Shown here piece after piece: positions 36,551 to 46,139 of a stretch of DNA of 64,000 nucleotides (positions within the stretch are counted from its first letter, which is position 1; the number at the start of each line of letters is the position of its first letter). The position numbers were made by a program, and so were the translations under genes. The notes beneath the pieces were generated by a model that saw only the letters and a list, made by a program, of their open reading frames with translations, did not search any database and was not told the DNA's origin. Origin of the DNA: JAJPKK01 sp963824905 (GTDB lineage Bacteria > Pseudomonadota > Alphaproteobacteria > Rhizobiales > Xanthobacteraceae). The stretch spans positions 248,001 to 312,000 of the forward strand of contig CAWGRH010000014.1 in the NCBI GenBank assembly GCA_963824905.1, written 5' to 3'.

Positions 36551-39500
36551 ATGATCTCGGCAATCTTCGTCGACCGGCCGCGGCTCGCCATCGTCATCTC
36601 CGTGGTGCTGACGATCGCCGGCCTGGTGTCGCTCTACGCGATCCCGGTCGCGCAGTACCCCGATATCGTCCCGCCCCAGGTCTCCGTCACCACCTCCTAC
36701 CCCGGCGCCAACGCCTCGGTGGTGGACGCGACAGTCGCCCAGCCGATCGAAGCGCAGGTGATCGGCGTCGACAAGATGATCTACATGAAGAGCGTGAGCG
36801 GCGACGACGGCAGCTACACGCTCACCGCTTCCTTCGAGCTCGGCACCGATCCCGATATCAACACCGTCAACGTCAACAACCGGGTGCAGATCGCGCTCTC
36901 CAAGCTGCCGCAGGACGTGTCGCGCCAGGGCATCACCGTCAAGAAGAAGTCGTCGGCGATTCTCGGTGTCATCGTCTTGTCCTCGCCGAAGCAGACCCAC
37001 AATCCGCTGTTCATCTCCAACTACGTCACCATCAACGTGCTCGATCCGATCAAGAGCACGCCGGGTGTCGGCGACGCCTCGTTGTGGGGACCGCAGGACT
37101 ACGCCATGCGGGCCTGGGTGCGCACCGACCGGCTCACCGGCCTCAACCTGACCACCGGCGACATCATCGCCGCGATCCAGCAGCAGAACGTGCAGGCGGC
37201 GGTCGGGCGCATCGGCGCGCGGCCGATCTCGAACGACCAGCAGCTGCAGCTCAACCTGCAGACCAAGGGGCGCCTGTCCACGGTCCAGGAGTTCGAGAAC
37301 ATCGTCATCCGCACCAACCCCGACGGCTCGATCCTGCGGCTCGGCGACGTGGCGCGGCTCGAGCTCGGCGCAGCGAATCTCGACCGCGAAACCAGTTTGA
37401 ACGGCAGTCCCGCCGCCGCGATCGCGATCTACCAGACGCCGGGCGCCAACGCGCTCACCACGTTCCAGGCGGTGAAGGACAAGCTCACCGAACTGCAGAA
37501 GCGGTTTCCGGATGATCTGACCTGGAAGGTGACCTACGACCCCACGACCTTCGTCAAGGACACCATCAAGGAGGTGCAGAAGACGCTGATCGAGGCGTTC
37601 GTCCTCGTCGTCATCGTGGTCTATCTCTTTCTCGGCAGCATCCGCGCCACCCTCATTCCGACCGTCGCCGTGCCGGTGAGCCTGATCGGCACTTTCATCG
37701 TGCTCTATGCGATCGGCTATTCGGCGAACTCGGTGTCGCTGCTCGCCGTGGTGCTCGCGATCGGCATCGTGGTCGACGACGCCATCGTCGTCGTCGAGAA
37801 CGTCGAGCGCGTGATGGCGGAGCGTCCCGATCTTTCGCCCGCAGACGCGACCAAGCTCGCCATGCGCGAGATCACCGCGCCGATCATCGCGATCACGCTG
37901 GTGCTGCTCTCGGTGTTCGTACCGGTCGCCTTCATTCCCGGCATTTCCGGCGAGTTGTTCCGCCAGTTCGCGGTGACCGTCGCGGTGTCGATGTTCATCT
38001 CCGCGATCAACGCGCTCACACTGTCACCCGCGCTGTGCGGCGTGTTCCTCCAGGCCCACCACGGTCCGCCTCGCGGCATCATGGGCAAGGTCATGGGCGC
38101 GATCGACTACGTGCGCGACGCGTATGGGCGCGCCGTCGCCCGGATCGTGCGTTTCTCGGTCATCGGCCTGGTGCTGGTCGGCGTCGCCGCGCTCGGCACT
38201 GTCGGGCTCGCGCGCATCACGCCGACGGGATTCCTGCCCGAGGACGACCAGGGCGCCTTCTTCGTCATCGTGCAGTTGCCGGGCGGCGCGTCGGTCGAGC
38301 GCACCGCCAATGTGATCCGGCAGGCGGAAATGATCGTGAAGGAGGAGCCCGGGGTCGCGGACGTGACCTCCGTCGTCGGCCTCAACTTCATCGACAGCTA
38401 CTCGCAGTCGAACGCCGGCTTCATGGTCGTCACCTTGAAGCCGTTCGACGAGCGCAAGGCCGCTTCGGAAGGCGCCGCCGCGATCATCCAATCCCTCGGC
38501 GGCAAGTTCCGACAGATCCAGGGCGGTGCGGTGGTTCCGATGCCGCCGCCGCCGATCATCGGCCTCGGCACCGGCGGCGGCTTCACCTATGTGCTGCAGG
38601 ACCTCTCCGGCGGCGACCCCAAGGCGCTGGCGCAGGTGGTCCGCGGGCTCGTCATCGCCGCGAACCAGAACCCGGAGCTGAGCCGCGTCTTCACCACCTT
38701 CTCGGCGACCAATCCTTCGATCTTTCTCGATATCGACCGCGACAAAGCGCAGATCCTGGGCGTCCCGCTCAACTCCGTGTTCCAGGCGCTGCAGGCCTCG
38801 CTCGGCAGCTACTACGTCAACGACATGAATCTGTTCGGGCGCACGTGGCAGGTCCAGGTGCAGGCCGAGGCGGCCGATCGTGCCACGATCGATGACATGT
38901 ACCGCATCAATGTTCGCTCGAACGCGGGCAAGATGATCCAGCTGCGCAGCCTCGTCGAGGCGCGCATCGTGGTCGGGCCGCCGGCGCTGATCCGCTACAA
39001 CAATCTGCGTGCGGTGACGATCCAGGGCAGCCCCGCGCCGGGGGTTTCCTCCGGTGCGGCGCTCAAGGCGATGGACGGCGTCGCGGCGAAGACCTTGCCT
39101 GCCGGCTATGGCGGCGCCTGGACCGACACCGCTTTCCAGGAGAAGCGCGCCGAGGGCAAGACGACGATGATCCTCGGCTTTGCGATCCTGTTCGCCTACC
39201 TCTTCCTCGTCGGCCTCTACGAGAGCTGGACCATCCCGGTGCCGGTGCTGCTCTCCGTCACGATCGGCATCGTCGGCGCGTTCACGGCGATCTTGATCGG
39301 CGGACTGACGCTCGACCTCTACGGCCAGATCGGCATGGTGGTGCTGATCGGACTTGCGGCGAAGAACGGCATCCTGATCGTCGAGTTCGCCAAGGAGCAG
39401 CGCGAAAAAGGCGTGCCGCTGCAGGAGGCCGCGACCGAAGGCGCGCGCCTGCGCTTCCGCCCGGTGATGATGACGTCGTTCGCCTTCATCCTCGGCCTGC

Positions 39501-39703
39501 TGCCGCTGGTGATCGCGGTCGGCGCTTCGCAGCTCGCGCGGCGCCACGTCGGCACGCCGGTGTTCGGCGGCATGATCTTCGCCTCGTTCATCGGGATTTT
39601 CGCGATCCCGCCGCTCTACGTGTTCTTCCAGGCGATCCGCGAACGCGTGCGCCCGGCGGCCCGACCGCGCGTCGAGGCGCCGGCAGCAGGGCCGGCCGAA
39701 TGA
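36551..39703 (+). CDS. RND multidrug efflux transporter, HAE1 (AcrB-like)
   Basis: The 1050-residue inner-membrane proton antiporter has 12 membrane helices and two large periplasmic loops. The start MISAIFVDRPRLAIVISVVL is helix 1. The proton-relay aspartates are in GIVVDDAIVVVENVERVMAE (helix 4), and the relay lysine is in GLAAKNGILIVEFAKEQ (helix 10). The porter-domain PGAN and GxxY motifs and the terminal LARRHVGTPVFGGMIFASFI are present. It forms an operon with the adaptor. Broad hydrophobic drug export is the family norm; specificity is not visible. Confidence 0.96.
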   Translation: MISAIFVDRPRLAIVISVVLTIAGLVSLYAIPVAQYPDIVPPQVSVTTSYPGANASVVDATVAQPIEAQVIGVDKMIYMKSVSGDDGSYTLTASFELGTDPDINTVNVNNRVQIALSKLPQDVSRQGITVKKKSSAILGVIVLSSPKQTHNPLFISNYVTINVLDPIKSTPGVGDASLWGPQDYAMRAWVRTDRLTGLNLTTGDIIAAIQQQNVQAAVGRIGARPISNDQQLQLNLQTKGRLSTVQEFENIVIRTNPDGSILRLGDVARLELGAANLDRETSLNGSPAAAIAIYQTPGANALTTFQAVKDKLTELQKRFPDDLTWKVTYDPTTFVKDTIKEVQKTLIEAFVLVVIVVYLFLGSIRATLIPTVAVPVSLIGTFIVLYAIGYSANSVSLLAVVLAIGIVVDDAIVVVENVERVMAERPDLSPADATKLAMREITAPIIAITLVLLSVFVPVAFIPGISGELFRQFAVTVAVSMFISAINALTLSPALCGVFLQAHHGPPRGIMGKVMGAIDYVRDAYGRAVARIVRFSVIGLVLVGVAALGTVGLARITPTGFLPEDDQGAFFVIVQLPGGASVERTANVIRQAEMIVKEEPGVADVTSVVGLNFIDSYSQSNAGFMVVTLKPFDERKAASEGAAAIIQSLGGKFRQIQGGAVVPMPPPPIIGLGTGGGFTYVLQDLSGGDPKALAQVVRGLVIAANQNPELSRVFTTFSATNPSIFLDIDRDKAQILGVPLNSVFQALQASLGSYYVNDMNLFGRTWQVQVQAEAADRATIDDMYRINVRSNAGKMIQLRSLVEARIVVGPPALIRYNNLRAVTIQGSPAPGVSSGAALKAMDGVAAKTLPAGYGGAWTDTAFQEKRAEGKTTMILGFAILFAYLFLVGLYESWTIPVPVLLSVTIGIVGAFTAILIGGLTLDLYGQIGMVVLIGLAAKNGILIVEFAKEQREKGVPLQEAATEGARLRFRPVMMTSFAFILGLLPLVIAVGASQLARRHVGTPVFGGMIFASFIGIFAIPPLYVFFQAIRERVRPAARPRVEAPAAGPAE

Positions 39704-39885
39704 GTGGTGTCGCAGCGTGAATGGAAAGGGGCGCCCTGTCAGTCGCCGATGCCGATGCTCGTCGCGACGCCTGTGCCCGGGGCAGAGCCGGTTCCTTCCT
39801 TCGGCATCCGTGATCCCGGTCACGGATCTATTTCTCGGGCGCGAGTAGGCTCCGTGACATGGACCCCCTTTCAGGGAGCGTTGCA

Positions 39886-40092
39886 ATGTCCGGAGAACAT
39901 TCCCGCCCCGAGTTAAAAACCGCCCTTGACGGCGCATTCGCCGAACAAATGAAGGTGTTGTTTTCTCAGCTGTGCAATGGACTGACGACCGGCCTACCGA
40001 AGCCTGATCCGAAGTTGGCTACTGACCGTTTTACGACCGGGCTGCGGGCGGCGTGTACGGCGTATGAGATCGGAAGCAAGTTGATAGAATGA
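39886..40092 (+). CDS. Small hypothetical protein (68 aa)
   Basis: ATG 39886 is preceded by CAGGGAGCG and opens a 68-residue frame, MSGEHSRPELKTALDGAFAE, mostly helical with no membrane segment, ending YEIGSKLIE. An upstream in-frame ATG at 39859 is possible. It lies between the RND pump and convergent thpR. I do not recognise the family; the ribosome-binding site and coherent amphipathic composition suggest a real gene, but the codon use is less biased than its neighbours. Confidence 0.5.
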   Translation: MSGEHSRPELKTALDGAFAEQMKVLFSQLCNGLTTGLPKPDPKLATDRFTTGLRAACTAYEIGSKLIE

Positions 40093-40201
40093 TTGCCTGA
40101 CGATCGCGCGCGAGATCGCCACCATTCGGCTTTACGCCCCCGTTTGATCTCCATCACCTTCGCGGTCGCTCGATTGACGTCTTGCCGGGAAGTCACTGAC
40201 T

Positions 40202-40735
40202 TCACGCCGCCAGCGGATACTCCGCTTCGATCACATAGGGACCGCCGCCGACCGAGGCGCGCGAGGAGTAGAGCACGAAGCGCGACACCGGAAACGGCGA
40301 CGGGCGGAACGGCTGGCGGCTCGCGAGGTAGTCCGCGACCTGACGGCTCGACGCATCGCGCAGCCGGGCAAGCGTGACATGCGGCTTGTACTTGCGCTCG
40401 GGATCGAGCCCGACCCGCTGCATCAGGCGCTCGTGCTCGGCCTGCAGATCGATCAGCCCCCGCACCGGCTGCGCGGGCGCCACCACCGCCCGCGGCTTGT
40501 GGCCGCCGAACGAATCGAGACCATCGAGCTGCACTTGGAAACCGGGACGCCGGATGCCGCCGAGGAGATAGGCGACCTCACGCGCCAGCACGTCGTCGAC
40601 ATCGCCGATGAACCGCAGCGTGAGGTGATAGTTCTCGGGGTCGATCCAGCGCGCCCCCGGCAGGCCGCCGCGCAAGAGCGCGAGCGACTGGCCGACATCG
40701 GCCGGGATTTCGAGAGCGGTGAACAGGCGGGGCAT
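40202..40735 (-). CDS. thpR: RNA 2',3'-cyclic phosphodiesterase
   Basis: ThpR is a two-H phosphoesterase that opens 2',3'-cyclic phosphates on RNA (formerly 2'-5' RNA ligase). The 177-residue protein carries both motifs, HLTLRFIGDVDD (about 37) and HVTLARLRD (about 120), with the expected spacing, and begins MPRLFTALEIPADVGQSL as in the family. Confidence 0.93.
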   Translation of the reverse strand: MPRLFTALEIPADVGQSLALLRGGLPGARWIDPENYHLTLRFIGDVDDVLAREVAYLLGGIRRPGFQVQLDGLDSFGGHKPRAVVAPAQPVRGLIDLQAEHERLMQRVGLDPERKYKPHVTLARLRDASSRQVADYLASRQPFRPSPFPVSRFVLYSSRASVGGGPYVIEAEYPLAA

Positions 40736-40863
40736 GGCTGGCGCAACCGATTTTAGGAAATCATCTTACCGGACGTTTCGCAACACGGGTCAGACGCGCC
40801 AATTGAAGGATTCGCCCCCGCGACGTAATCCTGTCACAGCGCCATCGGTTACGGCGTAACCCG

Positions 40864-41533
40864 TTAAGGAGATCTGGCAGCCTTCGCCGCCGCCGCGAGT
40901 TGCTCGACCGCGGGGAAAATCTTGGCGACGATGATGTCGACGCCGGCTGCCGTCGGATGAAGCCCGTCGCGCTGGTTGAGCTTCGGATCGCCGGCGACGC
41001 CGTCGAGGAAGAACGGATAGAGGATGGCGCCGTACTTTTTGGCGAGGTCGGGATAGATGGCGTCGAAGGCGCCCCCATAGTCCGGGCCCATGTTGCGCGG
41101 CGCCAGCATGCCGGCGATGAGCACCGGGATGTGGCGTGCCTTGAGCCGCTCGAGCATCGCCTCGAGCGCGCCGCGGGTCAGCTTGGGATCGACCCCTCGC
41201 AAGGCGTCGTTGGCGCCGAGCTCGAGGATCACGGCCTCGGTGCCGTCGGGGATCGACCAGTCGAGCCGCGCGAGACCGCCGGATGTGGTGTCGCCCGACA
41301 CTCCGGCATTGGCGACCTCCGTCGCGATGCCCTTCGCGGCGAGTGCCTGCTGCGAGCTTTGCCGGAAACGCCGCATCGGCGGGAAGGCCGTAGCCGGCGG
41401 TGAGCGAGTCGCCGAAGGCGACGATCCGCAGCGGCCGGTCGGATGCGAGCGCGGCAGAGCCCACCGGCGCGCCCGCCAGCATGACGGCCACGATCGTGGC
41501 GGCACCCAGCGTGCAGGCGATGCGGGGCAGCAC
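40864..41533 (-). CDS. tesA: Arylesterase / lysophospholipase TesA (SGNH hydrolase), one frame break
   Basis: This is a periplasmic GDSL-family esterase. The GTG start gives a signal peptide LPRIACTLGAATIVAVMLAG cleaved near ALAS. The nucleophile is in IVAFGDSLTAGYGLPADAAF (block I), NAGVSGDTTSGGLARLDW is block II, ELGANDALRGVDP is block III, and the Asp-His pair is in DGLHPTAAGVDIIV. The first quarter and the rest are in different frames: a one-base insertion near 41353 separates AFPAKL from QQALAAKGIATEV. It is divergent from the YbbA-YbbP genes, the usual TesA neighbours. Confidence 0.9.
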
Positions 41534-41665
41534 GCGCGTGGCGCTGTGCGCGTGCAGGCTATGCGCATGACAATCGCGACCGGGCGGCGCATCTTCCCTA
41601 CCCAGGCGGCTTTCCCATATGAGGCCAACGGGGCTGTCTCCCAGTTCAACGGAACGCACGACCAC

Positions 41666-42376
41666 ATGGACGATACCTCGGCGGGACTTCGCCCCCTCAT
41701 ACCGGCAATTTCCCTTTCACGCGTCAACCTTTCGCTCGGCCGCGGGGCCGCGCGGGTCCACATCCTCAAGGACATCGCCCTCAATATAGGGCGCGGCGAG
41801 GCGATCGGCCTCGTCGGCCCGTCGGGGTCGGGCAAATCGACGCTGCTGATGGTCATGGCGGGACTGGAACGCCCCGATTCGGGCGAAGTCTCGGTCGATG
41901 GCGAGAACATCGGCCGGCTCGACGAGGATGCGCTGGCGCGGTTCCGCGGCCGCAAGATCGGCATCGTGTTCCAGTCGTTTCACCTGATCCCGACCATGAC
42001 GGCGCTGGAAAACGTCGCCGTCCCGCTCGAGCTCGCGGGCGACGACGATGCGTATGTCCGCGCCAGGGCCGAGCTCGATACGGTCGGGCTCGCGGCGCGG
42101 CTCGGCCATTACCCGGCGGAGCTTTCGGGGGGCGAGCAGCAGCGCGTCGCGCTCGCGCGGGCGCTGGTGGCGAATCCTGCGATCCTCGTCGCCGACGAGC
42201 CGACCGGAAATCTCGACGAGGCGACCGGCCGCGAGGTCATCGACCTGATGTTCGCGCGCTACACCGAGCGCGACATGACGCTCGTGCTGGTGACGCACGA
42301 CACCTCGCTCGCGGCGCGTTGCGACCGGGTGATCCGCCTGCGCTCCGGCCAGATCGCCGAGGCGGCCCTCGCATGA
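41666..42376 (+). CDS. ABC transporter ATP-binding protein (YbbA/LolD-like)
   Basis: The 236-residue ATPase energises a MacB/LolC-type permease. It has Walker A GPSGSGKSTLLMVMAG (about 60), Q-loop VFQSFHLIPTMTALENV, signature LSGGEQQRVALARAL, Walker B ILVADEPTGNLDEA and the switch histidine in LVTHDTSLA. ATG 41666 was taken; the long upstream frame is antisense to tesA. It overlaps the permease gene by ATGA. Confidence 0.94.
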   Translation: MDDTSAGLRPLIPAISLSRVNLSLGRGAARVHILKDIALNIGRGEAIGLVGPSGSGKSTLLMVMAGLERPDSGEVSVDGENIGRLDEDALARFRGRKIGIVFQSFHLIPTMTALENVAVPLELAGDDDAYVRARAELDTVGLAARLGHYPAELSGGEQQRVALARALVANPAILVADEPTGNLDEATGREVIDLMFARYTERDMTLVLVTHDTSLAARCDRVIRLRSGQIAEAALA

Positions 42377-44928
42377 CGACGTCGGTTGGTCACGCCGGGC
42401 TCGTGCTGCGGCTTGCGCTGCGCGAGCTGCGTGGCGGATTGCGCGGCTTCTACGTCTTCCTCGCCTGCATCGCGCTCGGCGTGCTCGCGATCGCCGCGGT
42501 CGGCTCGTTCGCGCACGGCCTCGCCGACGGACTTGCCCGGCAGGGCCGCGAAATCCTCGGCGCGGACGAATCGTTCTCGCTGATCCAGCGCGAGGCATTC
42601 CCCGCCGAGCAGGCATTTCTCTCCGCCCATGGCGACGTTGCGGTGGTCGCGACGATGCGCAGCATGGTGCGGGGCGCCGATGGGCACACGGCGCTCGCCG
42701 AGGTGAAGGCGGTCGACGGCGCCTATCCGCTCTATGGGCACGTCGTGACCGAGCCCGCCGGCGATCTCGCATCGCTGCTGGAGCGGCGCGGCGACGTCTT
42801 CGGCGGCATCGTCGATCCCGAATTGCTCAAGCGGCTGGGCCTCGCGCCCGGGGCGCGGGTGACGCTCGGCGCCGCCACCATCGAGCTGCGCGCCGCGCTC
42901 ACGAGCGAGCCGGACAAGCTCGCCGGCGGCCTCGGCTTCGGCCCACGCCTCATCGTCAGCGAGGCGGCGCTGCGCGCGTCCTCTCTGCTCCAGCCGGGCA
43001 GCCTGGTGCGCTGGACCTACCGGCTGCGACTTCCGCCCACCGCGTCGAGCGATGCCGACGCCAAGGCGGTGGTCGATGCTGCCAACGCGGCACTGCCCGA
43101 GGCGGGGTTCGAGGTCCGCAGCCGCAATAACGCCGCGCCCCAGCTCGAGCGCAACATCGAGCGGTTCTCGCAATATCTCACGCTGGTCGGCCTCACCGCG
43201 CTTCTGGTCGGCGGCGTCGGGGTCGCCAATGCGGCGAAGCACTACCTCGACGGCAAGCGGGCGGTGATCGCCACCATGAAGTCGCTCGGTGCGACCGGGA
43301 CGACGGTGGTTGCCGTCTATTTCGTCGAGGTGCTGCTGCTCGCCGCCATCGGTATTGCGATCGGGCTCGCGATCGGCGCCGCGCTCCCGTTCATCGTCGT
43401 GGCGGCGTTCGGCCATCTGTTGCCGCTGCCGCTCGCGCCGGGGCCGTATCCGGGCCAGCTCGGGCTCGCGCTCGCCTATGGCGTGCTCACCACGGCGACC
43501 TTTGCGCTGTGGCCGCTCGGACGCGCGCATGATCTGCCGGTCTCGGCGCTGTTTCGCGACGAGGTCGCGCCGGAGCGCCGCATGCCGCGACCGCGGTATG
43601 TGGCGGCCACGTTCGTCGCGGCGGCAGCGCTCGCGGCCTTCGCCGTCGCTGCCGCCTACGACCGCCGGATCGCAATCGTCTTCATCGTGAGCGCGCTCGT
43701 CGTGTTCGGCTCGCTGCGCCTCGTCGCGATGGCGGTGATGGCGATCGCGCGGCGCGTCGGGCGGCCGCGCTCGACCGTGCTGCGGCTCGCCGTCGCGAAC
43801 ATCTATCGCCCGGGCGCGCTGACGCCGACGGTCGTCATCTCGCTCGGCCTCGGCCTCGCCGTGCTCGTCACTGTGATCGAGATCGACGCCAACCTCCGCC
43901 AGGAGTTCGCCACCGCGCTCCCCGAGAAGGCACCGTCGTTCTATTTCCTCGACATACCGGCGCGCGATGCCGCGCGTTTCGACACGTTCGTGCGGAGCGA
44001 GGCGCCGCGTGCCGACCTCGTGCGCGTCCCCATGCTGCGCGGCCGAATCGTATCGGCGCGCGGCGTCAAGGCCGAGGACCTCGCGCCCAAGCCGGACGCG
44101 GCATGGGCGCTGCAGAGCGACCGCGGGCTCACCTTCACCGCGGATTTGCCGACGGGCTCGCGGCTGATCGAGGGCGAGTGGTGGGGCAAGGACTATTCCG
44201 GCCCGGCGCTGGTCTCGTTCGAAAAGAAAGTCGCCGAAGGACTGGGTCTCAAGATCGGCGATGAGGTCGTCGTCAACGTGCTCGGCCGCAACATGACCGC
44301 CCGCATCGCCAACCTGCGCACCGTCGACTGGCAATCGCTCGGCATCAACTTCGTCATGGTGTTCTCGCCCGGCGCCTTCGCCGGCGCGCCGGTCACGGAC
44401 ATCGCTACCGTGAATTTCCCGGGCGGTGGCAGCACGGCGGAGGAAACCGCGCTGATGGCGGGCGTGACCGACGCGTTCCCGGGCGTCACTGCGGTGCGGG
44501 TCAAGGATGCGCTCGATGCGTTCCGAGCGATCGTCTCCAATCTCGTCGTCGGCGTGCGGTCGGCAAGTGCAGTGACGCTCATCGCCGCCGTCCTGGTGCT
44601 CGCCGGGGCGCTCGCCGCCGGCCACCGCCACCGGGTTTATGACGCCGTCATCCTCAAGACGCTCGGGGCGACCCGGCGGCAGCTCCTGAGCGCCTATGCG
44701 GTCGAATATCTCCTGATCGGGAGCGCCACCGTGGCATTCGGGGTCGCGGCGGGCTCGCTCGCCGGCTGGGGCGTCGTCGTCCACTTCATGTCGCTGCCCT
44801 ACCACTGGCAGGGCGCCCCGGCCCTGGCGGCGGCCGCCGCTGCGGTGGTTTTGACCGTTTTCCTGGGTTTGGCAGGCACCTGGCCGGCGCTGAGCCACAA
44901 ACCCGCTGCAGTTTTGCGCAACTTGTAA
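42373..44928 (+). CDS. ABC transporter permease (YbbP, FtsX-like)
   Basis: The 851-residue inner-membrane protein has two FtsX-like domains. There is an N-terminal helix (GLRGFYVFLACIALGVLAIA), a large periplasmic MacB-like segment, and helix groups near residues 270-400. Further helices fall near 420-500, and a C-terminal set at about 735-850 includes ATRRQLLSAYAVEYLLIG. Its start overlaps the YbbA-like stop as ATGA. TesA-YbbA-YbbP is a common linkage; the complex is thought to act on the envelope, but its substrate is unsettled. Confidence 0.92.
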   Translation: MTTSVGHAGLVLRLALRELRGGLRGFYVFLACIALGVLAIAAVGSFAHGLADGLARQGREILGADESFSLIQREAFPAEQAFLSAHGDVAVVATMRSMVRGADGHTALAEVKAVDGAYPLYGHVVTEPAGDLASLLERRGDVFGGIVDPELLKRLGLAPGARVTLGAATIELRAALTSEPDKLAGGLGFGPRLIVSEAALRASSLLQPGSLVRWTYRLRLPPTASSDADAKAVVDAANAALPEAGFEVRSRNNAAPQLERNIERFSQYLTLVGLTALLVGGVGVANAAKHYLDGKRAVIATMKSLGATGTTVVAVYFVEVLLLAAIGIAIGLAIGAALPFIVVAAFGHLLPLPLAPGPYPGQLGLALAYGVLTTATFALWPLGRAHDLPVSALFRDEVAPERRMPRPRYVAATFVAAAALAAFAVAAAYDRRIAIVFIVSALVVFGSLRLVAMAVMAIARRVGRPRSTVLRLAVANIYRPGALTPTVVISLGLGLAVLVTVIEIDANLRQEFATALPEKAPSFYFLDIPARDAARFDTFVRSEAPRADLVRVPMLRGRIVSARGVKAEDLAPKPDAAWALQSDRGLTFTADLPTGSRLIEGEWWGKDYSGPALVSFEKKVAEGLGLKIGDEVVVNVLGRNMTARIANLRTVDWQSLGINFVMVFSPGAFAGAPVTDIATVNFPGGGSTAEETALMAGVTDAFPGVTAVRVKDALDAFRAIVSNLVVGVRSASAVTLIAAVLVLAGALAAGHRHRVYDAVILKTLGATRRQLLSAYAVEYLLIGSATVAFGVAAGSLAGWGVVVHFMSLPYHWQGAPALAAAAAAVVLTVFLGLAGTWPALSHKPAAVLRNL

Positions 44929-45107
44929 GCGCACCACTCGCGACAATCGGCCGCGCGCCGCTATGAGGGGTACGGTCGGGCGATTCTTTTGTTATCCTCA
45001 TGGCGTCACAAACCTCGGCGACGATCTGAACGCAGCACGGAGAGTCGGGTAATGGTGGACCGCAAAGCTTTGCGCCCGAGCTTCGCCAGGGGCGGCGTGG
45101 GGAACTG

Positions 45108-45941
45108 ATGGCAATGGCGGATTTCGAGCACGCGGGGGCGAGGCAGCCTTTCGTCGGAGCGATGACAAGCGCCGAGGCGGCCGCTGTCGATGCCGGCCTG
45201 CGCGCCCATATGCTTCGCATCTACAACTACATGGTGCTGGGGCTCGTCATCACCGGCATTGCCGCGTTCGCGGTCCATGCGCTTTCGGTGACCGCGGACA
45301 TCGCCTCTGCGGCCAAGATCACCCGCGACGACATCGAGATCCCGTTCCGCGTCGCCGGGCTCAACATGTATCTCACGCCCTTGGGGTACACGATCTTCGT
45401 CGGCCCGATGAAGTGGCCGGTGATCCTCGCCCCGCTCGCGCTGGTGTTCGCCCTGAGCTTCGGCATCGAACGCGTGCGTCCCGGCGTCGCACAGCTTCTG
45501 TTCTGGCTCTACGCGGCGCTGCTCGGCGTGTCGCTCGCGTCGATCTTCATGGTCTACACCCAGACCTCCGTCGTGCGGGTGTTCTTCATCGCTGCCGCGT
45601 CCTTCGGCGCCTTGTCGCTCTATGGCTATACAACTCGGCGCGACCTGAGCGGCATCGGCTCGTTCCTGATCATGGGACTGTTCGGCGTGATCATCGCCGC
45701 GCTCGTCAACGTCTTCTTCGCGAGCTCCATGCTGCAGTGGGTAATCTCGATCGTCGGCGTGCTCGTGTTCTCCGGGCTCACCGCGTGGGACACCCAGCGC
45801 CTAAAGAACGAGTACATCTACTTCGCCATGGACGGCGCGATGGCCCAGCGCTCGGCGATCATCGGCGCGCTGACGCTCTATCTCGATTTCATCAACCTGT
45901 TCACGTTGCTCCTCCAGCTCATCGGCGAACGCGACGACTGA
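45108..45941 (+). CDS. Bax inhibitor-1 / YccA-family membrane protein
   Basis: The 277-residue protein begins MAMADFEHAGARQPFVGAMT and then has about seven membrane helices: NYMVLGLVITGIAAFAVHAL, WPVILAPLALVFALSFGI, LLFWLYAALLGVSLASIFMV, VFFIAAASFGALSLYGY and others. It ends with FINLFTLLLQLIGERDD; the acidic C-terminus is typical. BI-1 homologs affect membrane-protein quality control and ion leak. The 179-bp gap upstream holds its promoter; none was assigned. Confidence 0.92.
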   Translation: MAMADFEHAGARQPFVGAMTSAEAAAVDAGLRAHMLRIYNYMVLGLVITGIAAFAVHALSVTADIASAAKITRDDIEIPFRVAGLNMYLTPLGYTIFVGPMKWPVILAPLALVFALSFGIERVRPGVAQLLFWLYAALLGVSLASIFMVYTQTSVVRVFFIAAASFGALSLYGYTTRRDLSGIGSFLIMGLFGVIIAALVNVFFASSMLQWVISIVGVLVFSGLTAWDTQRLKNEYIYFAMDGAMAQRSAIIGALTLYLDFINLFTLLLQLIGERDD

Positions 45942-45982
45942 GCCCCGAGGGTCCTGGTCAATCCACGCCAACCCAGACTGAG

Positions 45983-46102
45983 TGTCATTGCCCGGCTTGA
46001 CCGGAGCAGATCCAGTAACCCCTTGCGCATCAACTGGGAATCGGACGTGCCCCGATCGCGTCCGGTGGTTACTGGATCGCCCGGTCAAGCCGGGCGATGA
46101 CA
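45983..46102. repeat. Intergenic inverted repeat (ATCCAGTAACC type), well preserved
   Basis: The left arm (45983-46020, TGTCATTGCCCGGCTTGACC) and the right arm (46067-46102, ending CCGGGCGATGACA) are near-complete reverse complements around a 46-base variable loop. It separates the convergent BI-1 and amidohydrolase genes. Confidence 0.88.
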
Positions 46103-46139
46103 GTGCGTGGGCCGCCGGTGACGATTTGTGGGCATTGCG

